A stretch of 64,000 nt of DNA from Buchnera aphidicola (Aphis gossypii) (GTDB taxonomy: Bacteria > Pseudomonadota > Gammaproteobacteria > Enterobacterales > Enterobacteriaceae): NCBI RefSeq assembly GCF_013394915.1, contig NZ_CP056771.1, positions 186,001-250,000 of the forward strand, in the 5' to 3' direction. The translations under genes were made by a program, and so were the position numbers. Positions 22,774 through 32,934 of this stretch are shown one piece after another. Within the stretch, counting starts at the first letter, position 1, and each line of letters begins with the position of its first letter. Under the pieces are notes generated by a model. That model worked only from the letters and a program-made list of their open reading frames with translations. It was not told where the DNA came from and made no database searches.

Positions 22774-23738
22774 AATGCCTTGAAACAGAGATATTAGAAA
22801 TATTTTTAGGATTTTTTAAAATAATATCATTCGTTGTTTTATTTATATTTTTTTCAGCGATGTTAAGTATTTTTGAACGTAGATTACTAGCATTTTTTCA
22901 AAATAGACATGGACCTAATCGAGTTGGTTATTTTGGTAGTTTGCAACTATGCGCAGATATGATTAAAATTTTATTTAAAGAAGATTGGGTTCCAAAATTT
23001 AGTAAAAAATTTATTTTTATCTTATCTCCAATTATATCTTTTATTTCTTTATTATTCGTTATCCCAACAATCCCCTTTATTCCAAATAGCCCTATAATTA
23101 ATTTAAATATAGGAATTTTATTTTTTTTGATGATGGCTGGTTTATCTGTTTATGCAATATTGTTTGCAGGATGGTCTAGTAATAATAAGTATTCTTTATT
23201 AGGAGCTATTAGAGCTGCTGCACAAACCTTAAGTTACGAAGTATTTTTAGGTTTGTCTTTAATGGGTGTCGTTGCTAAATCAGGATCATTTAGGATTTTA
23301 GATATTATAAATAATCAAAAATACATGTGGAATATTATACCTCAATTTTTAGGGTTTTTATGTTTTTTTATAGCCGGACTAGCTATTTGTCATAGGCACC
23401 CTTTTGATCAGCCTGAGTCTGAACAAGAATTAGCTGATGGTTATCATATTGAGTATTCTGGAATGAAATTTGGTTTTTTTTTCATTGGGGAATATATTTC
23501 AATTGTTACAATTTCATCATTAATTACAGTAATGTTTTTAGGTGGATGCTCTGGTTTTGGAGAACCTAGATTTTTTTGGTTTTTTTTAAAAATGATGTTT
23601 TTTATTGTCTTATTTATTTTAATTCGAGCTTCTTTACCCAGACCTAGATATGATCAAATATTATCTTTCGGATGGAAAGTATGTTTACCTATGACATTAT
23701 TAAATTTGCTTTTAACAGCTTTTTTTATATTAATTTAA
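22770..23738 (+). CDS. nuoH: NADH-quinone oxidoreductase subunit H
   Basis: Membrane subunit forming much of the quinone chamber. The 322 residues (E. coli 325) have eight predicted transmembrane segments and the conserved loops [36 protein letters not shown] and [24 protein letters not shown] shortened here to its key acidic residues. The start overlaps the nuoG stop by four bases (ATGA). Confidence 0.97.
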   Translation: MKCLETEILEIFLGFFKIISFVVLFIFFSAMLSIFERRLLAFFQNRHGPNRVGYFGSLQLCADMIKILFKEDWVPKFSKKFIFILSPIISFISLLFVIPTIPFIPNSPIINLNIGILFFLMMAGLSVYAILFAGWSSNNKYSLLGAIRAAAQTLSYEVFLGLSLMGVVAKSGSFRILDIINNQKYMWNIIPQFLGFLCFFIAGLAICHRHPFDQPESEQELADGYHIEYSGMKFGFFFIGEYISIVTISSLITVMFLGGCSGFGEPRFFWFFLKMMFFIVLFILIRASLPRPRYDQILSFGWKVCLPMTLLNLLLTAFFILI

Positions 23739-23762
23739 ACTTCGCTCAAAGAGATTTTATTT

Positions 23763-24305
23763 ATGAACTTAAAAAAAATTATTATTGGGTTTTTTACGCA
23801 AATAAGAAGTATTTGGATGATTTTCATAAATATATTTTCTAAATCTGAAACTAAAATGTATCCAGAAGAAAAAGTTTATTTACCCCCTAGATATCGTGGG
23901 CGTATTATATTAACAAGAAATTCAAATGGAGATGAGCGTTGTGTCGCATGTAATTTATGCTCAGCAGTGTGCCCAGTAGATTGTATTTCTCTTCAAAAAT
24001 CTGAAAAAATAGGTGGTCGTTGGTATCCTGAATTTTTTCGAATTAATTTTTCTCGTTGTATTTTTTGTGGTTTATGTGAAGAAGCTTGTCCTACTGCCGC
24101 TATTCAATTAACTTCTGATTTTGAATTATCAGATTTTAAAAGGTATAATTTAGTTTATGAAAAACAAGATTTATTAATTTCTGGCCCTGGAAAATATCCT
24201 GACTATAATTTTTATCATTTTTCCGGTGCTCTGATTAGCGGGAAAAAGACAGGTGAATTAGATATAGAATCATCACCTGTAAATGTTAAGACTTTATTAC
24301 CATAA
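23763..24305 (+). CDS. nuoI: NADH-quinone oxidoreductase subunit I
   Basis: Carries the 4Fe-4S clusters N6a and N6b that pass electrons to NuoB. The 180 residues (same as E. coli) contain two classical ferredoxin motifs, [15 protein letters not shown] and [15 protein letters not shown], an amphipathic N-terminal helix, and the LPPRYRGRI segment. It follows nuoH by 24 bases. Confidence 0.97.
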   Translation: MNLKKIIIGFFTQIRSIWMIFINIFSKSETKMYPEEKVYLPPRYRGRIILTRNSNGDERCVACNLCSAVCPVDCISLQKSEKIGGRWYPEFFRINFSRCIFCGLCEEACPTAAIQLTSDFELSDFKRYNLVYEKQDLLISGPGKYPDYNFYHFSGALISGKKTGELDIESSPVNVKTLLP

Positions 24306-24323
24306 CAGAGAGAGAATCAATAA

Positions 24324-24827
24324 ATGAATTTTGTTTTTTATATATGCGCTTTTGTATCTATCATTTCTACATTTTTAGTTATCATTCAAAAAAATGCAGT
24401 TTATGCCTTACTATATTTAATAATTTCAATTTTATCGATATCAGGTATTTTTTTTACAATTGGCGCATTTTTTGCAGGTGCTCTTGAAGTTATTATATAC
24501 GCAGGTGCAATTTTAGTGTTGTTTATTTTTGTTGTTATGATGCTAAATCTTGGGAAAAAAGATGATATAAAAGAGAAAAAAAATTTACATCCTGTTTTTT
24601 GGATAACACCAAGTTTTTTAACATTAATTTTATTTTTATTAATGACATATGTGATTTTTTTTCTCAAAGAAAAAAAAATTGAATTTTTTTTGATGAATAC
24701 TAAAATGATAGGTGTTAATTTATTTGGTCCGTATTTATTACTAGTTGAACTTGCTTCTTTTCTTTTGTTGTCCGCTTTAGTTGTAGTTTTTCATATTGGA
24801 ACTGAAAAAAATAAATCAAAAAAATAA
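24324..24827 (+). CDS. nuoJ: NADH-quinone oxidoreductase subunit J
   Basis: Small membrane subunit with five helices, whose third helix carries the conserved EVIIYAGAILVLFIFVVMML stretch that includes the pi-bulge region. The 167 residues are shorter than E. coli (184), the loss being at the C-terminus, which ends in a lysine-rich tail. A GAGAGA lies upstream of the ATG. Confidence 0.95.
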   Translation: MNFVFYICAFVSIISTFLVIIQKNAVYALLYLIISILSISGIFFTIGAFFAGALEVIIYAGAILVLFIFVVMMLNLGKKDDIKEKKNLHPVFWITPSFLTLILFLLMTYVIFFLKEKKIEFFLMNTKMIGVNLFGPYLLLVELASFLLLSALVVVFHIGTEKNKSKK

Positions 24828-24862
24828 TCATAACCTATTAATTTTTATAAGGATAACGATTT

Positions 24863-25165
24863 ATGATTTCTTTATTTCATGGTTTATGTTTGTCGTTAAT
24901 ACTATTTGTGCTAGGTTTAACATCTCTGATAGTTCGTCGTAATATATTATTTATATTAATTAGTTTGGAAATAATGATAAATTCAGCTGCATTAGCATTA
25001 GTAATGGTTAGTACATATTGGAAACAAGCAGATGGTCAAATAGTATATATTCTTGCTATTACATTGGCTGCGTCTGAAGCTAGCATAGCATTGGCGTTAT
25101 TACTTCAATTATATAGAAATAAAAAAACATTAAATATCAATTTATTAAGTGAGATGAGTGGATGA
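24863..25165 (+). CDS. nuoK: NADH-quinone oxidoreductase subunit K
   Basis: Three-helix membrane subunit related to MrpC. The 100 residues equal the E. coli length. The two membrane glutamates needed for proton translocation are visible in [14 protein letters not shown] and [22 protein letters not shown] lies 8 bases upstream of the ATG; the end overlaps nuoL by four bases. Confidence 0.96.
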   Translation: MISLFHGLCLSLILFVLGLTSLIVRRNILFILISLEIMINSAALALVMVSTYWKQADGQIVYILAITLAASEASIALALLLQLYRNKKTLNINLLSEMSG

Positions 25166-26994
25166 ATATTATTTTTTTGATAATTTTATTTCCATTATTT
25201 AGTTTTTTTATTTTGTCTTTTACACAAGGAACTATTTCTAATAGAAGTAAAGCTTATATAGGAGTTGGTTCAGTATTTTTTTCGTTTCTTGTCACTTTTT
25301 TTTATAGCATAATTTTTATTAATCATTCTTATCAATTTTGGGTTCAAAAATTATGGTGTTGGATTGATATTGGTACATTTAGAATAGATTGCAATTTAAT
25401 TTTAGATGGTTTGTCTTTAAGTATGTTATGGGTGATTACAGGAGTAGGTTTATTAATACATATTTTTTCTATTTGGTACATGCAAAATAAAGAAGGTTAT
25501 TCTCGTTTTTTTGCTTACACTAATTTATTTATAGCAAGTATGTCTTTATTGGTTTTAGCAGATAATTTAATACTTATGTACGCTGGGTGGGAAGGTATAA
25601 GTATTTGTTCTTATTTATTAATTGGATTTTATTATAAAGATATTAATAATAACAAGTGTGCTTTAAAAGCTTTTATTTTAACGCGTATCTCAGATATATT
25701 TTTGATAATTTCAATTTTTCTGATATATCAAAAATACGGAACTTTTGATTTTCAAAAAATAAAATTTTTATCAAATTTTATTCATGTAAATAATTCAATT
25801 ATAAATTTAATAACATTTTTTTTATTAATAGGCGTCCTTGGTAAATCCGCGCAATTACCTTTGCAAACTTGGCTTGCAGATGCTATGGTCGGACCAACTC
25901 CTGTTTCAGCTTTAATTCATGCTGCAACTATGGTCACAGCAGGTGTATATTTAATAGGAAGAACATATTTTTTATTTGTATTAACACCAAATATATTGTT
26001 TATTTTAAGTTTGATCGGTATTTTAACGATATTACTTTCTAGTTTTTCTGCATTAGTTCAAACAGATATAAAACGTATTCTTGCATATTCGACTATGAGT
26101 CAAATAGGATATATGTTTTTATCATTAGGCGTGCAAGCATGGTCTGCTGCAATTATTCACTTAATTATACATGCTGTTTTTAAAGCATTATTATTTTTGT
26201 CTGCTGGTTCTTTGATCATTTTTTGTAATAATGAAAAAAATATATTTAAAATGTCTAAAACCGTTATAAAATGTCCTCTTTTATTTATCAGTTTTATTTT
26301 TGGGGGAGCATCTTTAATTTCGTTTCCGTTAATTACATCAGGTTTTTATAGCAAAGGTAATATTTTATTTAGCGTATTGCAAAGTGGTCATATTAACTTG
26401 TGTGCATTTGGTTTATTTGGTGCTTTATTAACATCAATTTACACTAGCAGAATGATTTTTATTTTATTTCGAAAATATAGTTTTTCTCAATTTATATACC
26501 AGAAAAAATTAGTTCATAACTTTCCTTTGTTTGTTTTATTAATATTTTCTAGCGCGTTTAGTATTTACATTATACCTTCACTATCTTTTGTATTTCCTAT
26601 ATTTAAATATTCTATAAATGAAAAATTTTTCTTTGAAATAATATCTAGTTCTATATCTTTTTTAGGTATTTGGATTTCATATTACTTATGGGTTAAAAAT
26701 ACAGATTTTATTGCTAAATTTTTAAAATTAAAAATCTTTCGATCTATACATAATTTTTTATTAAATGGATGGTATTTTGACTCATTATATAATTTATTTT
26801 TTGTTAATTCATATTTATCTATTTCTAATATTTTATTTTCTGATCCGTTTAATAAAATTAATATTTTTTTGATTAATATGATAAAAAATTTTAATTCAAT
26901 TCTATTAAAAACTGTGAATGGAAACATAAAATGGTATATAGAATCCATGATATTAGGTGTGAATTTAATTTTTATATTGATTTTATTTTTTTAA
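25162..26994 (+). CDS. nuoL: NADH-quinone oxidoreductase subunit L
   Basis: Distal antiporter-like proton pump with the long lateral helix. The 610 residues (E. coli 613) keep the channel residues: Glu in [17 protein letters not shown], the lysine helix [16 protein letters not shown], and the histidines and lysine of [14 protein letters not shown]. The C-terminal 120 residues (lateral helix and anchor) are diverged and Phe/Ile/Asn-rich. Translationally coupled to nuoK. Confidence 0.96.
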   Translation: MNIIFLIILFPLFSFFILSFTQGTISNRSKAYIGVGSVFFSFLVTFFYSIIFINHSYQFWVQKLWCWIDIGTFRIDCNLILDGLSLSMLWVITGVGLLIHIFSIWYMQNKEGYSRFFAYTNLFIASMSLLVLADNLILMYAGWEGISICSYLLIGFYYKDINNNKCALKAFILTRISDIFLIISIFLIYQKYGTFDFQKIKFLSNFIHVNNSIINLITFFLLIGVLGKSAQLPLQTWLADAMVGPTPVSALIHAATMVTAGVYLIGRTYFLFVLTPNILFILSLIGILTILLSSFSALVQTDIKRILAYSTMSQIGYMFLSLGVQAWSAAIIHLIIHAVFKALLFLSAGSLIIFCNNEKNIFKMSKTVIKCPLLFISFIFGGASLISFPLITSGFYSKGNILFSVLQSGHINLCAFGLFGALLTSIYTSRMIFILFRKYSFSQFIYQKKLVHNFPLFVLLIFSSAFSIYIIPSLSFVFPIFKYSINEKFFFEIISSSISFLGIWISYYLWVKNTDFIAKFLKLKIFRSIHNFLLNGWYFDSLYNLFFVNSYLSISNILFSDPFNKINIFLINMIKNFNSILLKTVNGNIKWYIESMILGVNLIFILILFF

Positions 26995-27046
26995 AAAATT
27001 TAATTAACTATGTTGAATGTTTATAAATTATAGGAATATATCTCTG

Positions 27047-28576
27047 ATGTTGCTTTCTTTATTAGTTATCATTCCACTTTTTGGTAGTATTATTTCATTT
27101 TTTTCTTCTAAATTAAAACAATGCGCGCCTCGTTATGTTGCTATACTAAGTATAATATTGACGTTTTTGATTTCTATTAAATTATGGTTTTTTGGAAATT
27201 TATATACTTATCAAATAAATAGTTATCCTAATTGGAATTATGAATTAATACTTAGCTGGATTCCAAGATTTGGGATTGAATTTCATTTAGCTATTGATAG
27301 TTTCTCGATTGTTATGTTATTTTTAACTTTTTTCTTAGGAATTATTGCTATTTTATCTGCATGGAATGAAGTGAAAGAAAACGAAGGGTTTTTTTATTTT
27401 AATTTAATGCTGGCTTTGACTGGAATTATAGGTACTTTTATTGCTTGCGATTTGTTTTTGTTTTTCTTTTTTTGGGAAATTGTATCAATTCCAATTTATT
27501 TTTTAATTGCACTATGGGGGAATAATAAAAAAGATAAAACCCACGCAATAAATGCTGCAAATAAATTTTTTATATATTCTCAAATATCTGGTTTATTAGT
27601 ACTAATATCAACTTTGTTTTTAGTTTTTAGCTATTATCAAAAAACTAATATTTTTACATTTAATTATAACTTATTGCTATTTAATTCTATTAGTCCGAAC
27701 GTAGAATATATTATCATGCTAGCTTTTTTTATTGCTTTTATTATTAAGATGCCTATTGTTCCATTGCATAGTTGGTTGCCGGATTTTTACGCAGAGTCTT
27801 CATATTGTGGCGCTATAGACATAATTGGAGCTTTATTAAAAACGGCGCCTTATGCACTTTTTCGTTATAATCTAACGCTTTTTCCTAGTGTAATGCAAAA
27901 ATTTTCTCCTATTGCAATTTTTTTAGGTTTATTTAGCATTTTTTATGGATCCTTTCTTGCTTTTTCTCAAACGAATATTAAACGTTTAATTGCATATGCT
28001 TCTATCTCTCATATGGGGCTAATTTTAATTGCTATTTATAGTAATAGTGAAATTGCTTTTCAGGGAATAGTTATACAAATCATATCTAGTAGTTTATCTA
28101 CAGCGGCTTTATGTGTTTTATCAGGTCAAATTTATAAATATTTTAAAACTCAAAATATTCTCGAAATGGGTGGATTTTGGTCCAATTTTTATTGGATACC
28201 TGCTTTTTCTTTATTTTTTTCTTTAGCAAATTTAGGGCTCCCAGGAACAGGAAATTTTATTGGTGAATTTTTAATTTTATTTGGAATTTTTAAAACATAC
28301 TCGATTGTATCTATTATTGCTATAATAAGTATTGTTTTTTCTTCTATTTATTCCTTATATATGATGCAGAGAATTTATTATGGACCGTCTAAACAAAAAA
28401 ATTCCATAATATTTCCTAACATAAAAGAATTTGGAATTTCAATAATATTAATTTTTACGTTACTTTTCGTAGGGTTAACACCGAAAAAAATATTAAATAT
28501 TTCAAAAGATACTATATCTTCTATATATTGTTTTCAAGAAAAATTTATGAATTCTATTTCAAAGACAAGGTTGTAA
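27047..28576 (+). CDS. nuoM: NADH-quinone oxidoreductase subunit M
   Basis: Middle antiporter-like proton-pumping subunit. I start at the ATG giving MLLSLLVIIPLFGS, 509 residues exactly as in E. coli; an ATG ten codons earlier adds an N-terminus without counterpart. AGGA lies 11 bases upstream. The channel glutamate (FFFFFWEIVSIPIYFL) and lysines (IKMPIVPLHSW, ALLKTAPYA) are kept, but the segment that reads LPDAHSQAP in E. coli is LPDFYAESS, and the IAHGLSAAG helix is ISSSLSTAA, so two conserved histidines (248 and 348) are replaced by Tyr and Ser. Confidence 0.95.
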   Translation: MLLSLLVIIPLFGSIISFFSSKLKQCAPRYVAILSIILTFLISIKLWFFGNLYTYQINSYPNWNYELILSWIPRFGIEFHLAIDSFSIVMLFLTFFLGIIAILSAWNEVKENEGFFYFNLMLALTGIIGTFIACDLFLFFFFWEIVSIPIYFLIALWGNNKKDKTHAINAANKFFIYSQISGLLVLISTLFLVFSYYQKTNIFTFNYNLLLFNSISPNVEYIIMLAFFIAFIIKMPIVPLHSWLPDFYAESSYCGAIDIIGALLKTAPYALFRYNLTLFPSVMQKFSPIAIFLGLFSIFYGSFLAFSQTNIKRLIAYASISHMGLILIAIYSNSEIAFQGIVIQIISSSLSTAALCVLSGQIYKYFKTQNILEMGGFWSNFYWIPAFSLFFSLANLGLPGTGNFIGEFLILFGIFKTYSIVSIIAIISIVFSSIYSLYMMQRIYYGPSKQKNSIIFPNIKEFGISIILIFTLLFVGLTPKKILNISKDTISSIYCFQEKFMNSISKTRL

Positions 28577-28582
28577 TAAACA

Positions 28583-30040
28583 ATGATAATAAATCTACGA
28601 GAATTAACTGCTTTATTGCCTTTGTTGATTTTAATAGCAGGTTTGGTAATACTCATATTTTCTATTTCTTGTAATCGAAATCATTTTTTGGTTGCTGTAT
28701 TAAGTGCATCTTTTTTAATTATAACGTTATTTTCATTATATTTTTTAATTTCAATTGTTCCTATAAATATTAGTATTTTATTTTATATTAATAAATATTC
28801 TATTTTTTATATTGCTATTATTTTAATATCTAGCATTGCTACTTGTGTTTTTTCATACTCATGGTTGTTAAATTACCCTTTTAATAAAGAAGAATTTTAT
28901 TTACTTCTTCTTCTTTCAACGTTAGGTTCAATTCTTTTAACTATTTCAAATAACATGTCATCAATATTTATTAGTATTGAATTGATGTCATTACCTATTT
29001 TTGGTTTAATTGCATATTCAAACTATGTAAATTATGCTTTAGAGGCATCTTTTAAATATCTAATTTTATCTGCAATATCTTCTTCATTTTTATTACTCGG
29101 AATTTCTTGGATATATGCTATTTCTGGGGATTTAAGTATTTTTTCAATTAATCATGCTTTATTATTAGCATCTGATCATGAAAAGTTAGTTTTATTGTTT
29201 GGAATAGTAATGGTATTATTTTCTTTTCTATTTAAGTTGTCCTTAGTTCCGTTTCATTTATGGACATCTGATGTTTATCAGGGAACACCATCTTCAATTT
29301 TATCGTTTTTTTCTGTTTCTGGAAAAGTAGCTCTTTTTAGTGTTTTATTAAATATATTTTCATATAATTTTATAGAAAATAATAAAATGTTATATGTAAT
29401 ATTATTATTAATAAGTATTTTTTCTATATTTTTTGGTAATTTAATGGCTATTTTTCAAGTAAATATTAAAAGATTTTTTGGATATTCATCAATTTCGCAA
29501 CTAGGTTATTTATTAATTATTTTGCTTGTGTTAAAAAATAATTATGTTCTTTCTTTAGAAACCGTTGTAATTTATCTTTTTAATTATTTATTTGTTAATA
29601 TAGGATATTTTGGTATTATTCATTTGTTTTCCCATTCAGATAATGATGTAGATTTAATTGATTTTTATAGAGGTTTGTTTTGGTCAAAACCTGCTTTAAG
29701 CTTTATTATGACAATTGTTTTGCTTTCTCTAGCGGGCATTCCTATAACTTTAGGTTTTATTGGAAAATTTTATATTTTATCTATTATAATACAAAATCAT
29801 TTATGGTTAATTGGAACAAGTTTTTTATTTGGAACTATATTAGGTTTATACGGTTATTTTAGATTAATTATTAATCTTTATTTAAAACCATCGAATCAAT
29901 TATTAATTGATAATAAATTTAAACCTAATATTTGCATGAATATTCCGTCTAAAATTTTAGTATTATTTTCTGGAATGATGCTATTAATATTAGGATTATT
30001 TCCAAGTCCAATAATATATTTTTTACATTTAACTACATAG
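28583..30040 (+). CDS. nuoN: NADH-quinone oxidoreductase subunit N
   Basis: Third antiporter-like subunit, last gene of the operon. The 485 residues (E. coli 485) match across the length: KLSLVPFHLWTSDVYQGTP, the FGYSSISQLGYLL helix and SLAGIPITLGFIGKFYIL with its lysine. The usual WTPD is WTSD here. It begins 6 bases after nuoM. No clear terminator follows; the next gene, on the same strand, starts 95 bases on. Confidence 0.96.
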   Translation: MIINLRELTALLPLLILIAGLVILIFSISCNRNHFLVAVLSASFLIITLFSLYFLISIVPINISILFYINKYSIFYIAIILISSIATCVFSYSWLLNYPFNKEEFYLLLLLSTLGSILLTISNNMSSIFISIELMSLPIFGLIAYSNYVNYALEASFKYLILSAISSSFLLLGISWIYAISGDLSIFSINHALLLASDHEKLVLLFGIVMVLFSFLFKLSLVPFHLWTSDVYQGTPSSILSFFSVSGKVALFSVLLNIFSYNFIENNKMLYVILLLISIFSIFFGNLMAIFQVNIKRFFGYSSISQLGYLLIILLVLKNNYVLSLETVVIYLFNYLFVNIGYFGIIHLFSHSDNDVDLIDFYRGLFWSKPALSFIMTIVLLSLAGIPITLGFIGKFYILSIIIQNHLWLIGTSFLFGTILGLYGYFRLIINLYLKPSNQLLIDNKFKPNICMNIPSKILVLFSGMMLLILGLFPSPIIYFLHLTT

Positions 30041-30135
30041 TTCATATTCAATTAATGGTATCTATTTTTTTAATTAATTTATAAATAGTAAACAATTTTT
30101 TTTAAATAAATTTTAATTAAACAAAGAGAGATTTA

Positions 30136-31071
30136 ATGATTATTTTTTTTCTCGCTCCATTATTATTTTTCGGTTTTTTTTTAATTTTAATTATTTTTTT
30201 TTTAAAAAAATCTAGTTTTTTAAATAAAATAAAAAATTTTTTTCATTTATATCGTGGAATTTTTATTTATTTTTTTTCTTTTTTTTTGTTTGTTTCTGTA
30301 CTATGGTTTGTAATATATAAAAATAGTAGCGTTAATATTGCAGATAAAAACATTATTTGTTTTTTAACAAGTTATCTATTGGAAATTATACTTTCCTTAG
30401 ATAATGTTTTTATTTGGTTTTTAGTTTTTAAATCATTTAAAGTACCAGTTTCTTGTCAAAAAAAAATTTTATTCTATGGGTTATTAGTAGGTTTAATATT
30501 ACGTGTTATATTTTCTTTTTTAGGTGTTTTTTTACTTTCTAAATATCATTGGATTTTATATTTTTTTGGCATTTTTTTTGTATGGATAAGTTTAAAAATA
30601 TTGTTTACATCAAACAAAAAAGAAAATAAAAAAAATGTAAGTTTTCTTTGGATTTATAAAATATTTCCAATAATCTATGAAGCTGAGTGTAAAAATTTTT
30701 TTTTAAAAATAAATAATAAAACATTTTTTACGCCTTTATTTGTATCTTTAATTTTTATAGAATTTAGTGATATCGTATTTTCAATAGATAGTATACCTGC
30801 TATTTTTTCTATAACTCAAAATTTATTTATTGTTTTGTCATCCAATCTTTTTGCAGTTTTAGCTTTAAGATCTATGTATTTATTTATAGCTCCAATGATT
30901 AATCAATTTCCTATGATAGAATATGCTTTATCATTTATTTTAATGTTAATAGGATTAAAAATAATATTTGAAAAATTTATAACTATTTCAACTTTTCTTA
31001 CATTTATTGTTATATTAATAATTTTAATTACTGCATTTATAATTAATGTTACTTTTATTAAAAACAAATAG
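30136..31071 (+). CDS. alx: TerC/Alx-family integral membrane protein
   Basis: A 311-residue protein with about nine hydrophobic helices that aligns along its whole length with E. coli Alx (321). Diagnostic segments are FLTSYLLEIILSLDNVFIW and IEFSDIVFSIDSIPAIF, the two Asp/Glu-bearing helices of the TerC family, plus SSNLFAVLALRSMYLF. E. coli Alx has been linked to manganese export; here I only infer a metal-ion role. The E. coli gene is controlled by a yybP-ykoY riboswitch, but the 95 bases upstream here are featureless AT-rich sequence with an AGAGAG ribosome-binding site. It is not next to nuo in E. coli. Confidence 0.85.
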   Translation: MIIFFLAPLLFFGFFLILIIFFLKKSSFLNKIKNFFHLYRGIFIYFFSFFLFVSVLWFVIYKNSSVNIADKNIICFLTSYLLEIILSLDNVFIWFLVFKSFKVPVSCQKKILFYGLLVGLILRVIFSFLGVFLLSKYHWILYFFGIFFVWISLKILFTSNKKENKKNVSFLWIYKIFPIIYEAECKNFFLKINNKTFFTPLFVSLIFIEFSDIVFSIDSIPAIFSITQNLFIVLSSNLFAVLALRSMYLFIAPMINQFPMIEYALSFILMLIGLKIIFEKFITISTFLTFIVILIILITAFIINVTFIKNK

Positions 31072-31140
31072 TATCGTAATAATTATTAATATTTTTATAA
31101 TGCATATAAAATACCAAGTTTTTTAAAATAAGCTGGAAAT

Positions 31141-32385
31141 ATGTGTAAAAAAAATTTTTCTTTTTCTATGTGGATTAAATATTTAGAAAAATTAGAAAAA
31201 AAAAATCAAACTAACTTAACAGAGATTAAAAATATTGCAAAAAAATTGAATTTATTAAATTTAAAATCCTTTTTTTTTACTGTAGGTGGAACCAATGGAA
31301 AGGGAACAACTTGTGCTATGTTAGAGAGGCTATTATTAGATTCAGGATATCAAGTGGGTTTATATACTTCTCCACATCTTTTAAATTTTACAGAACGTGT
31401 TAGAGTTAACGGATTATATGTTAGTGAGATACAATATGTTTCCGCTTTTTTTGCTGTATATTCTGTTAAATCAAATCATTCTTTAAGTTATTTTGAATTT
31501 GTTACGCTTGCAGCTTTATTTTTATTCAAAAAGTACCCCTTAGATGTTATTATATTGGAGGTTGGTTTAGGAGGAAGACTAGATGCAACTAATATTATAG
31601 ATTCAAATATATCTATTATTACTAATATCAACATAGACCATACTTCTATTTTAGGTTCAAATCGATTTAGTATAGCCCGTGAAAAAGCAGGGATTTTTAG
31701 GAAAAATAAAATTTCTGTAATTGGAGAAAAAAATCTTCCAATTTCTATATATCAAGCAGCTAAAACAAGCCAGACAATATTAAAAATAATTAATAGAGAT
31801 TGGCGTTGGAAAGAGCATAGTAACAATTGGGATTTAATTCATTCAAATATACAATTATATAACTTACCAATACCACAAATACCATTATCAAATGCTGCGA
31901 TTGCTTTATCAGCATTATTTTATTCTAATCTTACAATTAATAGAAAAATATTAAGAAATTCAATATCTAAAGTACAATTACAGGGAAGATTTCAAATTAT
32001 CTCTTATTTTCCAGTTATTATTCTTGATGTTGCACATAATTTTCATGCTGCTTCATATCTTGCTAAAAAAATTAATCAAATAGATATACAAGGAAAATTA
32101 TACGTCATATTTGGTGTATTAAAAGATAAAGATATTTTATCAATTATTTCTCCGCTAAAAGATAAAGTTTATTATTGGTATGCCTCTCTTTTACCTATAA
32201 ATCGAAGTGCTACTATGAATCAGCTAAAAAAAAATTTACCTGCTCAGAATACATTTTTTTTTCATAGCATTGATCATGCTTGGAAGAGTTTAAAAAAAGC
32301 AATAAATAAAAAAGATGTAGTATTAGTCTTTGGATCTTTTATAACTGTTTCAGAATTTATTTCTATCAAAAATAAAGAAATATAA
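31141..32385 (+). CDS. folC: Folylpolyglutamate synthase / dihydrofolate synthase
   Basis: Adds glutamate to dihydropteroate and to reduced folates. The 414 residues (E. coli 422) show the P-loop GGTNGKGTTCAMLE, the LYTSPHLLNFTERVRVNG loop, the DVIILEVGLGGRLDATN magnesium-binding region and TNINIDHTSILG; the C-terminal domain contains VIILDVAHNFHAASYL. It precedes cvpA by 37 bases; E. coli has dedD between them. Confidence 0.96.
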   Translation: MCKKNFSFSMWIKYLEKLEKKNQTNLTEIKNIAKKLNLLNLKSFFFTVGGTNGKGTTCAMLERLLLDSGYQVGLYTSPHLLNFTERVRVNGLYVSEIQYVSAFFAVYSVKSNHSLSYFEFVTLAALFLFKKYPLDVIILEVGLGGRLDATNIIDSNISIITNINIDHTSILGSNRFSIAREKAGIFRKNKISVIGEKNLPISIYQAAKTSQTILKIINRDWRWKEHSNNWDLIHSNIQLYNLPIPQIPLSNAAIALSALFYSNLTINRKILRNSISKVQLQGRFQIISYFPVIILDVAHNFHAASYLAKKINQIDIQGKLYVIFGVLKDKDILSIISPLKDKVYYWYASLLPINRSATMNQLKKNLPAQNTFFFHSIDHAWKSLKKAINKKDVVLVFGSFITVSEFISIKNKEI

Positions 32386-32422
32386 TGATAAAATAAAAAT
32401 ATTATTTTTTTTTTGGAAAACT

Positions 32423-32869
32423 ATGATTTTAATAGATTTTATCATTCTTATTTTTGTTTCTTTTTCTTTTTTTTTAGGAATATTTAAAGGTTTTTTAAAA
32501 AATTTAATATCTACTTTATTTTGGGTATTTTTTGTTTATTTTTTTGCTAATTATATGTATTTTAGTAAATTTTATTCTAATGTTTTTTTAAAAAATGAAA
32601 ACTATTTAGTAATTTCAACTATTATTATTTTTTTTTTTACTGTTAAAATACTGTTAAATTTTATTTCTAATAAAATAATTAAAACATGTAAATTGTTATA
32701 TATCAATATGATTTTAGGGGGTATATTTGGTTTGCTTCGGGGTATAACATTTGTTTTTTTTATACTATTTTTTATTTATAAATGCAACAGTACTATCTAT
32801 TTAAATTTATCAAAAAAATCTTTTTTTATTCATTTATTTTTTATAGTGATTTTAAATCATAAGTTTTAA
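32423..32869 (+). CDS. cvpA: CvpA family inner-membrane protein
   Basis: Homologue of E. coli CvpA (162 residues), named for colicin V production and also linked to envelope stress tolerance; its molecular role is unclear. The 148 residues have four hydrophobic helices (roughly 3-22, 26-46, 60-80, 98-120) and keep the family landmarks IDFIILIFVSFS, GFLKNLISTLFW and GGIFGLLRG. The last 25 residues are diverged and shorter than in E. coli. folC-cvpA adjacency is conserved. Confidence 0.88.
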   Translation: MILIDFIILIFVSFSFFLGIFKGFLKNLISTLFWVFFVYFFANYMYFSKFYSNVFLKNENYLVISTIIIFFFTVKILLNFISNKIIKTCKLLYINMILGGIFGLLRGITFVFFILFFIYKCNSTIYLNLSKKSFFIHLFFIVILNHKF

Positions 32870-32889
32870 TATTTTTATTCTATACAATA

Positions 32890-32926
32890 CTAAGCACATT
32901 ATGTTATTACAATATAGTGTGCTTAG
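32890..32926. terminator. Terminator hairpin between cvpA and prs
   Basis: CTAAGCACA (32890-32898) pairs perfectly with TGTGCTTAG (32918-32926), and about seven further inner pairs, two of them G-U, extend the stem. GAATATTTTT follows on the plus strand, so it should end the folC-cvpA transcript, and it also lies right after prs on the other strand. Confidence 0.75.
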
Positions 32927-32934
32927 GAATATTT

